From positions 96,368 through 160,367 of the forward strand of contig CABYPW010000004.1 of the NCBI GenBank assembly GCA_902520885.1: a DNA stretch of 64,000 nt, written 5' to 3'. Positions 1 through 11,670 of the stretch are shown one piece after another. A program made the position numbers and the translations under genes. Source of the stretch: an uncultured SAR116 cluster alpha proteobacterium (lineage in GTDB: Bacteria > Pseudomonadota > Alphaproteobacteria > Puniceispirillales > Puniceispirillaceae). The notes beneath the pieces are model-generated. The model was not told the DNA's origin. It saw only the letters and a program-made list of their open reading frames with translations, and did not search any database. Position 1 is the stretch's first letter. Each line of letters starts with the position of its first letter.

Positions 1-215
1 ACTTCTGTAAGAGTTTTTTTGAGAACATTTAGAAGTTTTTCACGAAATATACCTTCATCTTCCTCAGATTGGATCTTTGTTAAATCATCAGAAAGCTTCT
101 TTGAATAAAAACTATAATTCTTGCTATATTCAGCTACACCGATTGACGCTGACAAAGACAAGGAGCCACTTGGTTGTCCTTGCTGCCTCAAAAGAAATCC
201 ATGTTGTTTTTTCAT
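1..215 (-). CDS. glnD: Probable GlnD (PII uridylyltransferase), N-terminal part only
   Basis: On the minus strand an ATG at 215 opens a frame that stays open to the left edge of the window, giving about 71 residues beginning MKKQHGFLLRQQG and ending FREKLLNVLKKTLTEV. It starts 5 bases after the mutS stop, so the two are probably cotranscribed. The closing helix resembles the poorly conserved N-terminal segment of GlnD, the enzyme that uridylylates and deuridylylates PII proteins in nitrogen signalling. The mutS-glnD neighbourhood is common in alphaproteobacteria. The nucleotidyltransferase, HD and ACT domains would all lie outside the window, so the name rests mainly on gene order. Confidence 0.5.
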   Translation of the reverse strand, partial: MKKQHGFLLRQQGQPSGSLSLSASIGVAEYSKNYSFYSKKLSDDLTKIQSEEDEGIFREKLLNVLKKTLTE

Positions 216-220
216 TATTT

Positions 221-2884
221 TCAGCTTTTTTTATAAAGGTCATGAATTTCATACAACATATTTAAGGCCTCTTTTGGTGATAGATCATCTGGGTGAAAAG
301 ATTGAAGTAATTCGAAAATTTCAGTGCATGTTGTGTCTGTTTCATTGTGAGAGCTAGATGCTGCTGCCTTTTCCAAAAGAGGAAAATTAACCCCTTTTTT
401 AGCTAGATTTTGTTCTTCTGCCCATCGTTGGCTTTCTAACTCTGATAATATATTTTTAGCACGCTCTATTACGTTGTCTGGTAAGCCGGCTAACATTGCC
501 ACATGAATACCGTATGACCTTCCAGCTCTACCTTTAATAACTTTATGAAGAAAAACGATTTCCTGTCTCCACTCTTTGATTTTCATGTGAACGCTCATTA
601 CGTAAGAAAGTTTCTCTTCCAAAATAGTAAGCTCATGATAGTGGGTTGCGAATAATCCTCTACATCGATTAATGTCATGCAAATTTTCTAAGGTGGCTTG
701 AGCTATTGCGAGTCCATCATAAGTAGATGTACCGCGTCCAATTTCATCGAGAATCACTAAAGATTTAGGTGTGGCATGCCTCAAAATTGCTGCTGTTTCA
801 AGCATTTCAATCATAAAAGTGGATTGACCTTTTGCCAAATCATCGGAGGCGCCAACTCTGCTAAATAATTTATCAACAATACCGATATTTGCCTTTTTTG
901 CTGGCACAAATAATCCTGCTTGAGCCAAAATAACCATAAGGGCGTTTTGGCGAAGAAAAGTTGATTTACCCGCCATATTAGGTCCTGTTACTAGCCAAAT
1001 TCTTTGGCTTTTCGATAAGTCACAATCATTTTCCATAAAAGTTGCATTAACGCCTGATGTAAACTCGACCACGGGATGTCTACCAGCTTCAATCATAAAT
1101 TGAGCATTATTTGTAATTACTGGTCTAACATAATTATGATTTTCAGCCAGTGATGCGGTCGATAAAGCAACATCAATCTGAGCAATAATAGAGGCACATT
1201 GGGCAATTTTAGTTTCACATTTCAAGAGTTCCTGAACCAGGCTATCATATAAAGATTGCTCTATTGCTAATGCTCTATCCGCTGCTGTTGTTAATTCCCT
1301 CTCTAAATCTGCAAGCTCAATTGTTGTAAAACGCAAAGCCTGAGCTGTTGTTTGCCTGTGTATAAATTTAGCGTCAGACATTAACTTTTCTGCATGGATA
1401 GAACGAACCTCAATATGATATCCAAGAAGATTATTATATTTAATTTTTAAAGATGTAATAGAAGTTTCTTCAATATACTTTTGCTGAAGCAAAACTATGT
1501 GCTCTTTATTTTCTTTGCTTAAATTACGCAACGTATCAAGGCTTGAATCAAAACCAGAACGAATAAAATTACCATCCCTTACTTGTAACGGTAAATCATC
1601 AGCTAATGCATCTTTTATTTTTGTGGATACCGAATAGGGACTAACTATTATTTCATCAATATTAGCAAAAAGCGGTTGACCGGATGACGAAATACTTCGC
1701 ACAATCGTTTTAAAAATTTGCTCAGTTTTTTCGATAGCAGTGGCAAGAAAAAATAAATCTCTTGGTCCACCTCTCCGAACAGACAAGCGACAGAGAGACC
1801 TTTCAAAATCAGGGATCCCTTTTAACAAATTTTCTAGATTTGATTTTATTGAATACTCACTCAAAAACCAATTTACAAGGTCCAGACGTTCTTCAATTTG
1901 AGCTTTTACAGTCAACGGTGATGCTATTCTGCTAGCTAGCAAACGTGCTCCTATCGCTGTTCTAGTTTTATCAATAGTATTTAATAGGCAGCCATGTTTT
2001 TCACCAGACAAAGTTCTAATAATCTCAAGTGAACGGCGTGTTGCTGTATCTATCTCCAGGATTCTATTATTTTCTGTCAGAATGGGTTGTCTTAAAAAGG
2101 GTTTTTGTGAAATTTGTGTTTGGCTTAGATAATTCAGAATACCTAATATTGCCGATAATTGTGCTCTTGAATAGGCCAATTTGTTCAAGTTCACTGAGTT
2201 AGGAAAAAAAGCTTGGAAAACATCCAATGGATTGTTGCTATCGAAACTATCTTTTGGTAAGGCATAAATACATGAAATTTCTTTTATTTTTTGGAAAATT
2301 ATTTCCTGGTCTTCTGGATATAATATTTCTGCAGGATTGAGGCGCTCAATTGTTGATAAAATAGATTCCTCATTAATATCTTGTGTATGAAAAGTACCAG
2401 TTGACATATCAGCCCATGCTACTGCAAAGTTGCCATTAGCATTACCTATAGCTAGTAAAAAATTATTGAGGTCAGGAGCTAATATACTCTCTTCGTTTAG
2501 AGTACCTGCTGTTACAACTCTTACAACAGCCCGCGGTAAAGGTCCTTTACCTCCTTTTTTTTTGAATGACTCTGGTGTTTCTGCCTGTTCGCAAACTGCA
2601 ACACGATGTCCAAGTCGAATTAATTTTTCTAAATAACCATCCACCGCATGAAATGGAACGCCGCACATGGGTATATCAATCCCATTCATCTGCCCTCTTT
2701 TTGTCAGGACTATACCAAGTGATTCTGAAACAATTTCCGCATCGTGGAAAAACATTTCGTAAAAATCGCCCATACGATAAAATAATAAGAAATCCTGATA
2801 TTGTGACTTCACGTCGAGGAACTGCTGCATCATTGGTGTTGGCTTCGATGATAAACTCAAACTAGTTTTTTGTGTTTTAGACAT
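221..2884 (-). CDS. mutS: DNA mismatch repair protein MutS
   Basis: This 887-residue protein recognises base mismatches and small loops and recruits MutL. The N-terminal mismatch-binding domain is recognisable from FYRMGDFYEMF near residue 40, which includes the Phe-x-Glu that inserts beside the mismatch. The C-terminal ATPase shows the Walker A motif TGPNMAGKST near residue 635, followed by the ABC-type signature region and a Walker B ending in LDEIGRGTSTYDG. Length is normal for the family. It is divergent from maeB across 116 bp that must hold both promoters, and a probable glnD follows closely downstream. Confidence 0.97.
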   Translation of the reverse strand: MSKTQKTSLSLSSKPTPMMQQFLDVKSQYQDFLLFYRMGDFYEMFFHDAEIVSESLGIVLTKRGQMNGIDIPMCGVPFHAVDGYLEKLIRLGHRVAVCEQAETPESFKKKGGKGPLPRAVVRVVTAGTLNEESILAPDLNNFLLAIGNANGNFAVAWADMSTGTFHTQDINEESILSTIERLNPAEILYPEDQEIIFQKIKEISCIYALPKDSFDSNNPLDVFQAFFPNSVNLNKLAYSRAQLSAILGILNYLSQTQISQKPFLRQPILTENNRILEIDTATRRSLEIIRTLSGEKHGCLLNTIDKTRTAIGARLLASRIASPLTVKAQIEERLDLVNWFLSEYSIKSNLENLLKGIPDFERSLCRLSVRRGGPRDLFFLATAIEKTEQIFKTIVRSISSSGQPLFANIDEIIVSPYSVSTKIKDALADDLPLQVRDGNFIRSGFDSSLDTLRNLSKENKEHIVLLQQKYIEETSITSLKIKYNNLLGYHIEVRSIHAEKLMSDAKFIHRQTTAQALRFTTIELADLERELTTAADRALAIEQSLYDSLVQELLKCETKIAQCASIIAQIDVALSTASLAENHNYVRPVITNNAQFMIEAGRHPVVEFTSGVNATFMENDCDLSKSQRIWLVTGPNMAGKSTFLRQNALMVILAQAGLFVPAKKANIGIVDKLFSRVGASDDLAKGQSTFMIEMLETAAILRHATPKSLVILDEIGRGTSTYDGLAIAQATLENLHDINRCRGLFATHYHELTILEEKLSYVMSVHMKIKEWRQEIVFLHKVIKGRAGRSYGIHVAMLAGLPDNVIERAKNILSELESQRWAEEQNLAKKGVNFPLLEKAAASSSHNETDTTCTEIFELLQSFHPDDLSPKEALNMLYEIHDLYKKS

Positions 2885-3000
2885 GTTATACTACTTTGAC
2901 CTACTAATTCGTGAGTATTCAATTTATAAAAAAGAAATAACGAAACCATCTAAGTAACTTATTTCAACAAGAACTTATTATCAATATCAATAGGGCCAAA

Positions 3001-5262
3001 ATGCAGGATAAAATTAAGAATTTAAAAGAAGATGCAATAACTTTTCATACAACGGGAAGGCCTGGGAAACTTGAAATAACGCCAACCAAACCTCTTAACA
3101 CACAGCGAGATTTGTCACTTGCTTACTCACCGGGTGTAGCTGAACCCTGTATAATTATAAATAAAGACCCTGAAACGGCTTATGATTATACGGCAAAAGG
3201 TAACATGGTTGCGATCATTTCAAATGGAACTGCAGTTTTGGGATTGGGAAATATTGGAGCTGTTGCCTCAAAACCGGTAATGGAAGGAAAAGCTGTTCTG
3301 TTTAAAAAATTCGCAGATCTGGATGGGATTGATTTAGAAGTCGATACCGAAGATCCTGAAAAGTTTATTGAAGCTGTTTCTTTATTAGGCCCATCATTTG
3401 GTGGAATTAATCTTGAGGATATTGCAGCACCCGAATGTTTTATTATAGAGCAACGATTGCGTGAAATTATGGATATACCCGTATTTCATGACGACCAGCA
3501 TGGTACTGCAATAATCACTGCTGCCGGTTTAATGAATGCACTATATTTAACTGGACGTAATTTTAAAGATATTAAAGTTGTATGTAATGGTGCAGGTTCT
3601 GCGTCTATTGCTTGTGTGGAACTAATTAAAGCTATTGGCGTACCTCACAACAATATTACCCTTGTTGATCGAACGGGTGTAATATATCAGGGGCGCGAAA
3701 AGGGTATGAACCAATGGAAATCAGCTCATGCGGTTAAAACTGATGCTCGTAGTCTTGAGGAAGCGATAGTGGGAGCTGATGTTTTTTTGGGTCTTTCTGT
3801 TGCTGGAGCTGTAACAAAAGAAATGGTTAAGAAGATGGCTAAAGAGCCAATTATCTTTGCAATGGCAAACCCAGACCCTGAGATTTCACCTGAGGATGCT
3901 AAAGCCGCTAGGTCAGATGCAATTATTGCGACAGGTCGCTCAGATTATCCTAATCAGGTTAACAATGTTTTAGGATTTCCATATATATTTCGTGGTGCAT
4001 TGGATGTTCGTGCCTCAGCAATAAACGAAGAAATGAAAATTGCTGCCGCAAATGCAATTGCCATGCTTGCGAGGGAAGATGTGCCGGATGAAGTAAATAA
4101 TGCTTATTCTGGGCAGCCTCTAAAATTTGGGAGAGACTATATAATTCCAGCACCCTTTGATCCACGACTTATATCAGCAATTTCCAGTGCCGTAGCACAA
4201 GCAGCTATGGATACTGGTGTCGCACGGAAACCGATTAGTGACATGCAGGCTTATAAAAAAGAATTATCAGCCCGCCTTGATCCAACAGCAATTTTTTTGC
4301 AGGAAATTTTTGAACGTATATCTTCTAAAAATGCTCGGGTTGTATTTGCAGAGGGTGAAGAGGAAGTCGTGATTAGAGCGGCTCTTGCTTTTAGGAACAG
4401 CGGGTATGGCCAACCAATTCTTGTTGGTAGAGAATACAGAATTAAAAGAGCAATAGAGCAGCTTGGGCTGGATGGCGCTGATGACTTGCCCATAACTAAT
4501 GCGAAAATATCAAAACAAAATGATGTTTACACTGATGCTCTCTATAATCGGCTTCAGAGAGAAGGATATCTCTATAGAGATTGCCAGCGAATGGTAAATT
4601 TAGACAGAAATATTTTTGGTGCTTGCATGATTGTTAACGGAGAAGCTGATGCGATGGTAACTGGTGTTACAAGATCTTTTAAAGCAAGCTTTGAGCATGT
4701 TAAACGTGTTATCGATTCTAAAGATGAAGAAATTTTCGTTTCTTGCTCTATGTTAATTTTAAAAGGAAGAACAGTTTTTCTTGGGGATACATCAATTTAT
4801 GAACGTCCAACAGCGGAACAACTTGCTCAGATTGCAATCTCTGTGTCAAATCAAGCTAGATTGATGGGACACACACCCCGCGTTGCCTTATTATCCTTTT
4901 CAAATTTTGGCAATCCTTCTGGTCCTTCAACCGACCATATAGCGAAAGCAACAAAAATTCTTGATTCTATGAATGTTGATTTTGAATATGATGGTGAAAT
5001 GAGTGCGGAAGTCGCCCTAAATTACGATTTACAAAGGCAAAGGTATCCTTTTTGCAGATTAACAGGAGCAGCAAATATTCTAATTATGCCTGGTCTTCAT
5101 TCTGCAAATATTTCATTTAAGCTTATGCAACAACTGGGTGGAGGCTCAGTTATTGGACCTATGCTAATTGGCTCTAAACATCCATTCCAGATTGTCCAAA
5201 TGGGTGCGCAAGTAAATGATATTGTAAATGCTGCAGCTATGGCCGTTTATGAAACACTTTAA
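3001..5262 (+). CDS. maeB: NADP-dependent malic enzyme with phosphotransacetylase-like domain
   Basis: At 753 residues this is the long MaeB form. The first ~430 residues are the malic enzyme part, converting malate to pyruvate and CO2, with the start region SLAYSPGVAEPC, the metal/substrate segment HDDQHGTA near residue 162 and a Rossmann segment VVCNGAGSAS near residue 199. The last ~320 residues resemble phosphate acetyltransferase, which in this family is a regulatory domain responding to acetyl-CoA. Together with malate synthase G at 58-60 kb it links the C4-acid pool to pyruvate. A lipoprotein gene follows after 6 bp. The ATG has only a weak upstream ribosome-binding sequence. Confidence 0.95.
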   Translation: MQDKIKNLKEDAITFHTTGRPGKLEITPTKPLNTQRDLSLAYSPGVAEPCIIINKDPETAYDYTAKGNMVAIISNGTAVLGLGNIGAVASKPVMEGKAVLFKKFADLDGIDLEVDTEDPEKFIEAVSLLGPSFGGINLEDIAAPECFIIEQRLREIMDIPVFHDDQHGTAIITAAGLMNALYLTGRNFKDIKVVCNGAGSASIACVELIKAIGVPHNNITLVDRTGVIYQGREKGMNQWKSAHAVKTDARSLEEAIVGADVFLGLSVAGAVTKEMVKKMAKEPIIFAMANPDPEISPEDAKAARSDAIIATGRSDYPNQVNNVLGFPYIFRGALDVRASAINEEMKIAAANAIAMLAREDVPDEVNNAYSGQPLKFGRDYIIPAPFDPRLISAISSAVAQAAMDTGVARKPISDMQAYKKELSARLDPTAIFLQEIFERISSKNARVVFAEGEEEVVIRAALAFRNSGYGQPILVGREYRIKRAIEQLGLDGADDLPITNAKISKQNDVYTDALYNRLQREGYLYRDCQRMVNLDRNIFGACMIVNGEADAMVTGVTRSFKASFEHVKRVIDSKDEEIFVSCSMLILKGRTVFLGDTSIYERPTAEQLAQIAISVSNQARLMGHTPRVALLSFSNFGNPSGPSTDHIAKATKILDSMNVDFEYDGEMSAEVALNYDLQRQRYPFCRLTGAANILIMPGLHSANISFKLMQQLGGGSVIGPMLIGSKHPFQIVQMGAQVNDIVNAAAMAVYETL

Positions 5263-5268
5263 CTGAAT

Positions 5269-6222
5269 ATGAGAATTTGTATAAAAAACAATTTTTTCAA
5301 AAAAAACTTAAAGTTTAGTTTAATTATTACAATGAGTGTTTTTCTATCAGCATGTGAGAGCATTCCCAGTAAAACCTCAAAACCCGTTTTTAAAATTGCA
5401 AACTTTCCTTCCCTTAAACAAAAAAAAGAAAATGTCAATAATAATGGTCAAAAGGTTAATCAATCAAAAACAGAAAAAGAAGCAGATTTGGTTAACACAA
5501 ATGCCTTAAATAAGGCAACTCAACCAGAAAAAACTACGTTAGATGTCGTTCAACAAGAAGAAAACAATAATAGTGATCAAAAGGTTAATCAATCAAAAAC
5601 AGAAAAAGAAGCAGATTTGGTTAACACAAATGCCTTAAATAAGGCAACTCAACCAGAAAAAACTACGTTAGATGTCGTTCAACAAGAAGAACGTAAAAAC
5701 AATTATCAAAAAACTCCAGAGGAAATGGTAGACCAAAATGCTTTTACTAGTTTACCAGATTCAAAAGAATCTAAAATTCAAGATAATCAATTATTAGATA
5801 ATAATGATCTTGCTTTTGCAAAAGATTACTTTGAAAACAAAAAAACAAAAACGGACATAGAAAATTTTGATAGAGAAATATTAGAATTCAAAACGCGCCA
5901 AGAAAATAAAATTGCTTCGTTAACTAATATACCCCAAGCCCCAATGAAACCGCCCCCTATAAAAAAGATAAAAATTAATTCATTAATAAATGTAAAAGTT
6001 GAAAACCTTGAGAGTGTTCTGGGTAAACCCAATTTTGTTATATTTGATGAAGGTATGAATTTATGGCAGTACGAATTTGGTAAATGTATTGTAGATTTTT
6101 TTCTTAAGTTCAACGAGAATAATTATTCCGTAGTATTTATAGATATAAGAGCAACTGAACTCGGTTATATTACAGATATGACTACTTGCGAAAACGAGTT
6201 ATCAACTGCTTTGAACCGCTGA
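5269..6222 (+). CDS. Putative outer-membrane lipoprotein with internal tandem duplication
   Basis: The 317-residue product has a basic N-terminus, a hydrophobic segment and the lipobox LSAC at about residues 26-29, so it is probably lipidated and anchored in the envelope. Residues ~50-145 are hydrophilic, rich in Lys, Glu, Asn and Gln, and contain two copies of a 43-residue unit. The last ~85 residues form a compact domain (VKVENLESVLGKPN, then LWQYEFGKCIVDFFL) of the kind seen in small alphaproteobacterial SmpA/OmlA-like proteins. It lies 6 bp behind maeB and converges on nth. Its function is not known. Confidence 0.75.
   Translation: MRICIKNNFFKKNLKFSLIITMSVFLSACESIPSKTSKPVFKIANFPSLKQKKENVNNNGQKVNQSKTEKEADLVNTNALNKATQPEKTTLDVVQQEENNNSDQKVNQSKTEKEADLVNTNALNKATQPEKTTLDVVQQEERKNNYQKTPEEMVDQNAFTSLPDSKESKIQDNQLLDNNDLAFAKDYFENKKTKTDIENFDREILEFKTRQENKIASLTNIPQAPMKPPPIKKIKINSLINVKVENLESVLGKPNFVIFDEGMNLWQYEFGKCIVDFFLKFNENNYSVVFIDIRATELGYITDMTTCENELSTALNR
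5448..5691 (+). repeat. Two identical 115-bp direct copies, period 129 bp
   Basis: Bases 5448-5562 and 5577-5691 are identical by eye over 115 bp and are offset by 129 bp, which is 43 codons. The coding frame of the surrounding lipoprotein is therefore kept and the low-complexity linker is lengthened. The perfect identity, including third codon positions, indicates a recent tandem duplication. Confidence 0.9.
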
Positions 6223-6236
6223 TTTCAGCATAGTTT

Positions 6237-6905
6237 TTACGGTATGTTTTTATCTTTATAACTACAAAAAATTGAAATTAAACAGGCGCCGCAATCAGGC
6301 TTTCTAGCCTTACAAACATAACGCCCATGCAATATGAGCCAATGGTGGGCTCCTTTTTTCCATTTGTCTGGTACCCTTCGGATCAATTTCTTTTCTACTT
6401 CATCTGGTGTTTTTCCAGGGGCTAATCCAGTTCGATTACTTACTCTAAAAATATGCGTGTCAACTGCAATAGTTGGCTGCCCAAAGGCCTCGTTCAATAC
6501 GACATTAGCTGTTTTTCGACCAACTCCTGGCAACGCCTCAAGTGATTCCCTATCTTCTGGCACTACACTTTTATGTTTTTCTATCAAAATCTTAGATAGT
6601 TTGAACACATTTTCAGCTTTATTGTTATATAAACCAATAGTTTTGATATGTTGCTTAATCTCCGAAACACCTAATTTAACCATGTCTTCGGGCGTGGAGG
6701 CTTTCTGGAATAGTGTTTTAGTTGCTTTATTTACACTGGTGTCCGTTGCCTGTGCCGATAGCACAACCGCAACTAGAAGTGTGAATGAGTTTATAAAAAT
6801 CAAATCTGTTTTTGGATGAGGGTTTGCTCTATATAATATTTGGAACAATGGGTCTATATTTGATACAACCATTTTATTTTGTTTATTTTTAAATTTAGAC
6901 CCCAT
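6237..6905 (-). CDS. nth: Endonuclease III
   Basis: This DNA glycosylase/AP lyase removes oxidised pyrimidines. The 222-residue sequence shows the helix-hairpin-helix LPGVGRKTANVV with the catalytic lysine of the family, the downstream catalytic aspartate in VDTHIFRVSNR, and a C-terminal iron-sulfur loop with four cysteines (CKARKPDCGACLISIFC). The ATG at 6905 follows an AGAGG ribosome-binding sequence. It converges on the lipoprotein gene and is divergent from the DUF2244 gene across 53 bp. Confidence 0.96.
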   Translation of the reverse strand: MGSKFKNKQNKMVVSNIDPLFQILYRANPHPKTDLIFINSFTLLVAVVLSAQATDTSVNKATKTLFQKASTPEDMVKLGVSEIKQHIKTIGLYNNKAENVFKLSKILIEKHKSVVPEDRESLEALPGVGRKTANVVLNEAFGQPTIAVDTHIFRVSNRTGLAPGKTPDEVEKKLIRRVPDKWKKGAHHWLILHGRYVCKARKPDCGACLISIFCSYKDKNIP

Positions 6906-6958
6906 TTTTCCTCTCTTTTATGCTAAATAAATAAAGTTTATAAATTAATGGTTAGAAC

Positions 6959-7474
6959 ATGGTTAAACAATCTAAGAATTCTTACTGGCATTACAAAACA
7001 AATTTAAAACAGCGCGATGTTATCACAATCACTTTATGCCCATATCGTTCTCTTGGAAATCGCGGTTATCTATATCTTATGATAGGATTTATAGCGTTTA
7101 TATTAGTCTTAAGTTTATTTTTTTATTCCATGGGTGCTTGGCCTGTTATTGGCTTCTTAGGTATTGAAATCGGGTTAGTATGGTTTTTATTTAAGGTAAA
7201 TTATAAATCTGGAAAAAATTTTGAGCAAATATTAATAACCAAAAACTCAACGTTTATAAAAAAAATAAACTGGAGCGGTGCTATAATTAATTTTACCATT
7301 GAGTCTCCCTGGATAAGAGCAAGCTGTATTAAATCTATTGGTACATCGGATAAGCTTTTTTTGAACTATCATGCTGAGCAGTTGGAGATAGGAGAGTTTC
7401 TTCCACCACAAGAGAAGGTACTTCTGGCTAATACGCTGAATAACTGTTTTGAACGCATGAGATGCGCTTGTTAA
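6959..7474 (+). CDS. DUF2244-type integral membrane protein
   Basis: The 171-residue protein has two closely spaced membrane helices at about residues 40-80, preceded by ITLCPYRSLGNRG and followed by a soluble domain ending in the segment IGEFLPPQEK. This layout matches the DUF2244 family, which is widespread in alphaproteobacteria and often sits beside nth. No function is established. It converges on dapB and overlaps it by 4 bp: the two stop codons share a TTAA. Confidence 0.7.
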   Translation: MVKQSKNSYWHYKTNLKQRDVITITLCPYRSLGNRGYLYLMIGFIAFILVLSLFFYSMGAWPVIGFLGIEIGLVWFLFKVNYKSGKNFEQILITKNSTFIKKINWSGAIINFTIESPWIRASCIKSIGTSDKLFLNYHAEQLEIGEFLPPQEKVLLANTLNNCFERMRCAC

Positions 7475-8292
7475 CTAAGCACATCATCCATTGTAAAATA
7501 GCCATTAAAATTGGTTTGATTTGATTTGTCCGAAATAAATTTAGCAGCTTTTAAAGCCCCTCGTGCAAAAATCACCCTATCATTAGCTTTATGGGTCAAT
7601 TCTATGCGCTCATTTTTTCCAAAGAATATAACTGTATGTTCTCCTGCAATATCGCCACCACGAATTGCAGAAAAACCAATATCACCTTTTTTACGCACTT
7701 TTGTTATTCCATCACGCCCACTAACACGGACCTTTTCTAATAATACAGAGCGTCCTTGTGCTGCAGCTTTTCCTAATGCGAGTGCTGTGCCGGATGGGGC
7801 ATCTAATTTTTGATTATGATGGGTTTCAATAATTTCTATATCCCAACTATCGTCTAATTTGGAAGCAATTTGTTGCACTTGTTGTAGAAGAATTGTTACG
7901 CCTATAGAAGTGTTCGCACAATAAATGATAGGGATAAGTTTACCAGCATCTGATATTTTTTTTTCCTGTGCCTTATTAAGACCTGTTGTACCGATTACCA
8001 TAGGAGTGTTTGTCTCCAGAGCAATTCGGACGTGCTCCATGGTAGCCTCTGGTTGAGTAAAATCAATGATAACATCACTGCTATTTCCTAAGATATCAGC
8101 AAAAGCAGAAATTTTAATCCCTGTTTTGGGAATACCAAGATTTTGTGATATATCGCACCCAATTAATTTAGAATTAAGTGTCTCTGTTGCAGCAACCAGC
8201 TCAAATGAACTGTCTTGTTGAATAAGCCTTGCGATCATTTTACCCATTCGACCACCAAATCCCGGAAGACCAACTTTTATAGGGGCAGACAT
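7471..8292 (-). CDS. dapB: 4-hydroxy-tetrahydrodipicolinate reductase
   Basis: DapB performs the NAD(P)H-dependent reduction step in lysine and diaminopimelate synthesis. The nucleotide-binding loop GLPGFGGRMGK stands near the N-terminus, the segment IETHHNQKLDAPSGTA carries the catalytic His and the Lys of the active site, and GTTG lies in the first domain. I chose the ATG at 8292 (MSAPIKVG) over an in-frame start 5 codons upstream because it puts the Rossmann loop at the usual distance and has a GGGA ribosome-binding sequence. Confidence 0.95.
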   Translation of the reverse strand: MSAPIKVGLPGFGGRMGKMIARLIQQDSSFELVAATETLNSKLIGCDISQNLGIPKTGIKISAFADILGNSSDVIIDFTQPEATMEHVRIALETNTPMVIGTTGLNKAQEKKISDAGKLIPIIYCANTSIGVTILLQQVQQIASKLDDSWDIEIIETHHNQKLDAPSGTALALGKAAAQGRSVLLEKVRVSGRDGITKVRKKGDIGFSAIRGGDIAGEHTVIFFGKNERIELTHKANDRVIFARGALKAAKFISDKSNQTNFNGYFTMDDVLS

Positions 8293-8355
8293 CTTTATTC
8301 CCAACAATTACGATACTTCATGATTATAAAAATTACCATTACTAGCTATTAGTTA

Positions 8356-9486
8356 CTAGTCATTTCCAAAAATGCGCTTTACCCGTTTCATAAAACCTTC
8401 AGTCTCTGGTGACACACTTCCTTGTTCGCTAAATTTCCTTAATAACTGTTTCTGCTCCTGAGTCAGATCTGTTGGCGTTTCCACAAAAATCTCAACGATC
8501 TGGTCTCCTATTCTAGAGCTCCGAAGTACGGGCATCCCTTTACCCCGCATTCTAAATTTTCGATTTGATTGAGTGCCGGCATCAATCTTTAATTTTGTTA
8601 ACTTTCCAGTTAAAGTCGGCACCTCTATGGAGCCCCCTAGGGCTGCCGTTACCATTGGAACCGGTATTTTTACATATAATGTATCGGCGTCACGCTGAAA
8701 AATTGAGTGCTGATCAACTGATATAAAAATATATAAATCTCCCGAGGTAGCTCCTCTTAATCCAGCTTCTCCCTTACCCGAAAGGCGAATACGTGTGCCT
8801 GTATCCACGCCAGCTGGCACAGTTACGGACAATGTTTCTATTTTTTGGACTCTACCCTGACCACGACAAGATTTACATGGGTTTGAGATAGTCTCTCCAA
8901 CTCCCTGACATGAACTACATGTACGTTCTATGGTAAAAAAGCCTTGTTGTGCTCGAACCTTTCCATGACCGCCACATTGTGAACATGTTACTGGCTTACT
9001 TCCTTTAGCCGCTCCCGTCCCTGCACAGTCCTCACACTTTCCAGACACCGTAATCTGTATATCTTGATTACACCCTGAGTAAGCGTCCTCTAGCGATACA
9101 GATAGATCATATCTGAGGTCAGCTCCTTTCCTACTCTGTCTACCCTCGTTCTGCCCGCCAGAAAATTCACTAAACATTTGCTCAAAAATATCAGAAAAAC
9201 CTCCTCCTCCAAAACCACTGGACGAAAAGCCACTAGCGCCTCCAAACCCTCCGCTTGTCTGGTCAAATGCAGCGTGGCCCAACCTATCATATGCAGCTTT
9301 TTTTTGAGGATCTTTCAGTATTTCATACGCTTCAGCAGCCTCTCTAAAGCGTTCTGCTGCTACTTCATCATCCGGGTTTCGGTCAGGGTGGTTTTGCATA
9401 GCTAATTTTCGATATGCGGATTTTATAGCTTTATCATCCGCATCCCGGCTGATCCCAAGCACTTCATAAATATCTCTTTTTGACAT
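8356..9486 (-). CDS. dnaJ: Chaperone DnaJ
   Basis: DnaJ delivers unfolded substrates to DnaK and stimulates its ATPase. The 376 residues show the J domain with HPDRN near residue 33, a Gly/Phe-rich linker (GGFGGASGFSSSGFGGGGF), four CxxCxGxG zinc-binding repeats between about 140 and 205, and the C-terminal substrate-binding domains. It lies 108 bp downstream of dnaK on the same strand, the usual dnaKJ arrangement, and probably shares the dnaK heat-shock promoter. Confidence 0.97.
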   Translation of the reverse strand: MSKRDIYEVLGISRDADDKAIKSAYRKLAMQNHPDRNPDDEVAAERFREAAEAYEILKDPQKKAAYDRLGHAAFDQTSGGFGGASGFSSSGFGGGGFSDIFEQMFSEFSGGQNEGRQSRKGADLRYDLSVSLEDAYSGCNQDIQITVSGKCEDCAGTGAAKGSKPVTCSQCGGHGKVRAQQGFFTIERTCSSCQGVGETISNPCKSCRGQGRVQKIETLSVTVPAGVDTGTRIRLSGKGEAGLRGATSGDLYIFISVDQHSIFQRDADTLYVKIPVPMVTAALGGSIEVPTLTGKLTKLKIDAGTQSNRKFRMRGKGMPVLRSSRIGDQIVEIFVETPTDLTQEQKQLLRKFSEQGSVSPETEGFMKRVKRIFGND

Positions 9487-9594
9487 ATAAGGTAACCAAC
9501 ATTAGTTATAAATTAAACGATTAAACGAATAACAAAAGAATCAGCCATGCTCAAAATATATTTATAAGATGCATGGTGTTTAATATATGAAGAC

Positions 9595-11545
<1,951 letters not shown>

Positions 11546-11609
11546 TCAAAAATATTAATTTCCATTAGTAAGGAAATTTAGCCTCATTTATAAAGCCATG
11601 ATAAACCAC

Positions 11610-11637
11610 ATATAAGTGTTGTTTTCTCTCATGCAAG
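11610..11637 (-). promoter_or_regulatory. RpoH-type heat-shock promoter of dnaK
   Basis: On the minus strand CTTG (11637-11634) is followed after exactly 17 bases by CTTATAT (11616-11610). This agrees in every position with the alphaproteobacterial heat-shock promoter pattern CTTG-N17-CYTATNT. It lies about 77 bp upstream of the dnaK ATG, in the gap after grpE, so it can drive dnaK and dnaJ. Confidence 0.75.
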
Positions 11638-11670
11638 GCCATCAAACTTAAAAGATCGCCAAAAAAATTT

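Noticed and set aside
5448..5691. The 115-bp repeat as a mobile element or CRISPR-like array
   Set aside because: There are only two copies, in frame inside a lipoprotein gene, with no spacers, terminal repeats or transposase.
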